A stretch of 64,000 bases of DNA. Origin: Gonatopus flavifemur. Taxonomy: Eukaryota > Arthropoda > Insecta > Hymenoptera > Dryinidae. The notes beneath the pieces are model-generated. The model saw only the letters and a program-made list of their open reading frames with translations. It made no database searches and had not been told where the DNA came from. Of this stretch, positions 59,596 through 64,000 are shown one piece after another. The DNA lies in contig JAFFJZ010000001.1 of the NCBI GenBank assembly GCA_018340375.1, forward strand, positions 56,846,001-56,910,000, in the 5' to 3' direction. Every line of letters starts with the position of its first letter. The stretch's first letter is position 1. The translations under genes and the position numbers were made by a program.

Positions 59596-59645
59596 ATGAT
59601 GATGATGTTGATGATGATGAGGATGATCACGATCATGATGATCAT
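59596..59645. repeat. GAT trinucleotide tract
   Basis: GATGATGATGTTGATGATGA followed by ATCACGATCATGATGATCAT. No open exon is associated with it. Confidence 0.8.
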
Positions 59646-61177
59646 CGAACAAAATCAATTTCCGCGTCGCCCATAGCACTTGAGTAACTAGAGGATAAAA
59701 CTTGACCGCCTAGATTGTACACGCTGTGTGTTTTCCAAGAGAATGACCGTCATGGTGATCGATCTCGAGTATATTCTTCAACAACGTGTGCTTTGATGCT
59801 CCTATGGTAGCGAGAGTGAGTTCCTTTGAAGTCGCGCGAGATAGCCAACGAAAATCAATTCGATGAGTTTAAAGTATAGAGCAACAACATTTCTACGACG
59901 GTATTATATCGAGAACGTTAAGTGATGAGTCGATGAGGTCATTTCAATCCCTGACCGCTTCTGGTCAATGACCTTCTGACAATGTCGGTTTTCAATTTTC
60001 TAAACATAGGTATTTTCATATATCGCGTTCGATTCTCGAGACAAGAAATTCACATTCTAATGTAAAATTCCCTGATGTCCAAAATAAAAACAAAAAAGAA
60101 TCTTCGCGAGGATTCGTTTTTCTATTTACAAAGTAAACGATTTATCGGATAATTAATATGTTCCTGATCCATGCATGGTAGAGGTTGATTTACTTGACAT
60201 TTTAATCAACGTTCTCGTACATGTTTCAATTACTGCACCGAGATAACCGTTCAACGGTAGATAACAAATGTATAATCGTATAAGATGAATTCAATGTTCT
60301 TTTTGATCATTAGACTCGATTAGAGTTTGCTGGAATGCGAATGAAACTTGTTGATACGCACATCTTCATCATAGATAACAATAATTATGTCTACACGTTA
60401 TACTTCCCTACGATGGAAGATGCAACAGCGATTCTGCAGCTTACATACATACATCACAATCACATTCTCAACTCCCGCGTTCCTACCTCAAACTCATTTG
60501 CATAAACTTTGTGACTAAAGTCTTTGTGCATTGTGGATAATGTATTCCTCTCAATGTTTCTAAATGTCAAATAATGTGTTTTGTACGGTTTGTAAGAAAA
60601 CTTTATCATCAGATTCTCCGTCGTTTGCCATAAATCTAGTTCGGGATTCAAGAGTATTTTATTGGATGTATGTATGTGTGTGTGTGTTTGTTTACTCCAA
60701 GTCACTTTCAAGACTTTCAAAGGTACGACAAACGTGTATTCACTTCTTTTCTCAACATTTTATTATCGATTTCGATAATCCCCGTACCGCACACCTTAGA
60801 AATGTCATAAGTATATTATACCCTTTTACACCTGAGTTCAATTGTGGTGTCCTGTTTTGTAACGCTCGAACAATAGATCCCTATTGTTTTTGAGAGCACT
60901 GTTATTGAACAGTCGTATGTGCATTCGTCTTGAATATGGATGATACATATCCATAAAGTATGGAGTATCAAATTCAACTGGAAATAGTTCAACGTGAGCT
61001 GTTGCGTTCGAATTGGGGGCACTCCTACGTCCGCATACTATCACGATCGAGAAGCGCAGCGGTAATCCAATTTCTTTTGAATATTCCGTAACCTATTGGG
61101 ACAGAACAAGGGGAAAAAAATTTGCAAGAAATTTTAGAATTCACATTGATTTTATATGGATGTGGAGGGCTGATCCT

Positions 61178-61888
61178 GCACGGAAAAAAATGATGTGGTT
61201 TATATTGGATAGCTAAAAATTAGCTGTGGTGGCTGTTTTTTTTCAGCTGTGGCAACAAAAGTTATGGTAATTATGCAAAAGTACGGCTCCTGGGGAAAAC
61301 AAGTTTTTTCCCACTTTTTTTGCATGAATGTCTTCCTTCGGGCCCCGGAATAACATTCAAATAGGGGAGCTAGGAAAAGTTCATGAATAGGTCATTTAAC
61401 GCTCACCAACAGTACATAATTATTAAAACAATATGAAAACAGGTTTTTCCCATTTTTGTTGAATGAATGCCTTCCTTCGGGCCGCAAAATAACATTCAAT
61501 TGGGGGGAAGCTAAGAAAAGTTCATGAATAGGTCATTTACAGCTCACGAACAGTGCAAAAAACTCAAAATCCCAAATTCAAAGATTTCCAAACCAGTTTC
61601 ATTACTTTTCTGCCACACCTCGTATGTGGTGTGTGTGCGTGTGTGTTTTTCACTATTTGTGAGCTGTAAATGACCCATTCATGAACTTTTCTTAGCTCCC
61701 CCCATTTGAAGGTTACTTCGGGGTACGAAAGAAGGCATTGATTGAAAAAAAATGAAGAAAAAACCTGTTCTCCGTAGGAGCCGTACTTTTGCATAACTAC
61801 CACAGTTATTGCTACGGCAGCTGAAATCTTTTGTTTATAGCAATTTCTTTCACTATCCAAATATCAAATACACGAAATACAGTGTTAG
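61178..61888. mobile_element. Large fold-back element with internal tandem duplication
   Basis: Left GCACGGAAAAAAATGATGTG and the right end near ATACACGAAATACAGTGT. TTATGCAAAAGTACGGCTCC (61272) faces GGAGCCGTACTTTTGCATAA (61777). Inside, a unit of about 140 bases (TTCCTTCGGGCC, GTTCATGAATAGGTCATTTA, CTCAC(C/G)AACAGT) occurs twice in tandem (about 61305 and 61448) and once inverted (about 61660-61745). Confidence 0.75.
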
Positions 61889-61924
61889 AAATTTCTGATT
61901 GAACTTCCAATTACATGTAATGGA

Positions 61925-62157
61925 ACACAGAAAAAAATGCTCATGTAAAGATTACATGAAAAATTTACTACACAATCCTGTTGGATTAACATTGTTATCA
62001 TAGTCACTTTACAGCAATACTACTCCCATTTACTTCGTTAACAATGTGAACATAACATTGGTTCCAATGTGAATTTTACTTCAATCGCATTTGTGCGAAT
62101 ATTTATGTTAAATTAACAACAACCAATGGAGAATTTACATGGGACTTTTTTCCGTGA
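61925..62157. mobile_element. MITE, CAC(A/G)GAAAAAA ends
   Basis: Left ACACAGAAAAAAATGCTCAT; right (reverse complement) TCACGGAAAAAAGTCCCATG. Both are followed by TGTAAA-type words, and the interior has further TAACAT/ATGTTA pairing. Confidence 0.65.
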
Positions 62158-62502
62158 AGCAAAAGTTATTCGCGTAACTGAAAAATTCATTGAAATTTTA
62201 GTTACGAAAATATATATTGATGTATGACATAATATAGCGGAAATTTTTTATTCAGTTGCGTGTAAATGAAAACTCATTTCAATCACCAAGAATTGGAAAA
62301 TCCATTCAGAAATGTACATGAAACATATATTAAATTTGAAGACATTTCTAACAGTGTAGCTTATTTCTTTCCGAGTGTGGTAATTCAAATAATCCATTCG
62401 GTTTCGTTGAAAAAAAAATTCAATGGGAATGAATCAAGTTTCAGCAACGAAAATTTTTTCGATTAAATCAGCTGATTTTCCATTAGAATCAAAGTCTTTG
62501 GA

Positions 62503-62725
62503 TACACGGAGGAAGAGGTATCTTGAAAAATACCATAATTTATGGATTTCTGGCGTTGGTCTGACCCGAGTCAAAATATTTACGTAAAGATACCTCTAAA
62601 AGTACTATAATGAGTGAGACTTTTATGAGGAAATTGTCATAGTTCTTCATAAAAGTCCAAGAAAAGTCCAACGCCAAAAATCCATAAATCATGGTATTTT
62701 TCAAAATATCTGTTTCCTCAGTGTA
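62503..62725. mobile_element. Fold-back MITE, TACAC(G/T)GAGGAA ends
   Basis: Left TACACGGAGGAAGAGGTATC and right (reverse complement) TACACTGAGGAAACAGATAT. The arms then match almost exactly through TTGAAAAATACCAT, ATTTATGGATTT and TGGCGTTGG. Confidence 0.85.
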
Positions 62726-63002
62726 TATAAGGCTCTGCCTTGGGGCAAGTTGAGGTGATCTGGGACTAGGCAAGGCCTTAGAAAGGCCAGTTTTCAGAAA
62801 TCTGGTATATTTACCAGAAGACTATCTGGTATTTTTAGCAAGAGATGTGAGTTTCCTCACATTAGATCAATAGGTTTAAATTACAAGTTTCTTGTATCGG
62901 AGCAATGGGGTTCACTGGGATTTTTTATTTGTCTAAACAATCGAAACTGATCGGAATAATCCTGATACGATAATATTAATTTGGTTTCGTTACAAATTAG
63001 TC

Positions 63003-63747
63003 TACACTGAGAAAAATCACATAGTTGCTGTAACTAAATGCTAGCCACAGCAGCAAAATAATGTATTCATATATCAGACAACTAGACTTTTATTCAAATC
63101 AACGCATTTTGTTTAGTTAATTGAATTTAGTTGAACTGAGTAAAACTTTCACTTCTCACAAATGAATATTTTCACGTTGTGCTAACCAAATATTCCAAGT
63201 AAATCAAAATGTTATTACAACTAAATTATTTACTCGATAAAATATGATTGTACTGAAATATTGTTGGTTATTGAAAATCAAATGTATACTAGGAATCACT
63301 CAACGACCTTGCTAGAAATGACTCCAGTGATTGTCTAGGTTATCACAAGTCCCTCGCAAGGGCATCGTAAGGTCTTGCAAGGTCTGGAGAATAACTAGAA
63401 TGATTTTTGCTGAGGATATTTAGTCAGGAGAGATTCTGAAAAATTCTTTGCATTTCACTTGCTCCATATTCGAGCACAATTTCACTGCATAAAAAAAGAT
63501 TTTGTACGAATATTCTTCGGACAAAACGTTCCAAAAACCTTTGAACCAATGGAGTGATCTATTCTTCCAACAATAAAATCCAAAATTCCGTATCGCCGTT
63601 GCACGCGATTGCAGGCGTGTCGTTGAAAAATATACATGGGTGGAAATGCCGGTGAAACAATTGAAAATAATGAAATGGACTAATCAATTAAAAGATTATT
63701 AACTGAAGTATTTTTGCTCACGCAACTAAACGATTTCTCTCAGTGTA
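63003..63747. mobile_element. Element with TACACTGAGA ends, 745 bases
   Basis: Left TACACTGAGAAAAATCACAT; right (reverse complement) TACACTGAGAGAAATCGTTT, both followed by AGTTGC. Only about 25 terminal bases pair, so this is a longer non-fold-back member or two partial copies. No transposase frame is visible. Confidence 0.6.
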
Positions 63748-63778
63748 GCAGAAATGACTGCGTGACAGATCATCCAAG

Positions 63779-64000
63779 TACACGGAAAAAAAGGAATAGT
63801 TACAACAACTACTTGAATAGTCGATTTTCGACCATTTATTTAATTAGTCGAGGCAGCTACTTAGTAGTTAGGACAAGTGAGACGTTGGCTGCCTCAGCTA
63901 ACTCAAAATACCTCAGGTATTTACGTTAGTTGAGGCAGCTCAACAAGTGTTACTTGTCCCGACCAATGATGTGAGCTCGTCAAATGGCTGGTCAGATGAC
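63779..64000. mobile_element. Element with a TACACGGAAAAAAAGG end, cut by the window
   Basis: Starts TACACGGAAAAAAAGGAATA and carries GGCAGCTACTTAGTAGTT, TTGGCTGCCTCAGCTAAC and TTAGTTGAGGCAGCTCAAC repeats. The right end lies outside the window. A diverged relative is at 23895-24019. Confidence 0.6.

Larger units (their letters stand above)
53741..64000. other. Right end without a recognised gene
   Basis: 53.7-56.4 kb shows plain A+T-rich sequence. 56.4-58.6 kb holds repeat debris (CCCTAGTAGAAATT ends and a TTCGGTTCG array). 58.6-61.1 kb has a GAT microsatellite and chance ORFs. From 61.2 kb to the end it is an almost continuous series of fold-back elements. Confidence 0.55.

Noticed and set aside
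60564..60893. Plus-strand ORF with a CTVC pair near its start
   Set aside because: A single CxxC pair without a partner; the rest is low-complexity Val/Cys from a TG microsatellite; no splice or homology support.
1..64000. tRNA, rRNA, CRISPR or prokaryotic operon features
   Set aside because: No paired tRNA A/B boxes with a cloverleaf, no rRNA-like conserved segments and no regular spaced direct repeats were seen on either strand.

Overview
The window looks like nuclear DNA of an insect, most likely a hymenopteran (a parasitoid-wasp-like genome is my inference). The reasons are a strongly A+T-rich background, very short coding introns (61 to 81 bases in several places) beside one intron of about 19 kb, arthropod-style versions of two conserved animal genes, and a very high density of small fold-back DNA transposons. 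I see no prokaryotic operons, CRISPR arrays, rRNA or tRNA.

Left end (1-1190, + strand): the last coding exon of histone deacetylase 3 (HDAC3), 5'-partial because the window starts inside the gene, with stop codon and poly(A) signal. It is followed tail-to-tail by a minus-strand gene whose ten coding exons I could join at consistent splice phases between 27857 and 2315. This is a cytospin (SPECC1/SPECC1L family) orthologue: about 1472 residues, long coiled coil, conserved cytospin motif, large serine-rich middle exon and a C-terminal calponin-homology (CH) domain. An alternative 3' end at 3904-4001 would replace the CH domain with a hydrophobic tail and has its own AATAAA.

Intron 1 of cytospin (8521-27440) holds no convincing gene. 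It contains fold-back elements, a decayed ORF for a charged coiled-coil protein (20362-20874), a 3' fragment of a non-LTR retrotransposon reverse transcriptase (22441-22985), a hAT MITE with a perfect 8-bp target duplication and a run of 15 G.

From 27.9 kb to the right end there is no complete gene that I recognise. Two phase-matched minus-strand exons (39780-39810 and 38823-38980) give an unrecognised 63-residue N-terminus whose exit phase fits the second cytospin exon. A third minus-strand exon (53504-53740) encodes a Ser/Thr/Lys-rich segment but has a different phase. The rest is dominated by MITEs and fold-backs. Many share only a short terminal signature (TACAC-G then an A-rich run) while their long palindromic arms are unrelated. 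Others belong to hAT-like, CCC-AGTAGAAATTT-ended and GATACTAG-ended families, and several are nested.

HDAC3 is a nuclear corepressor enzyme; cytospin is a cytoskeletal crosslinking protein. They are neighbours, with no evident functional link.
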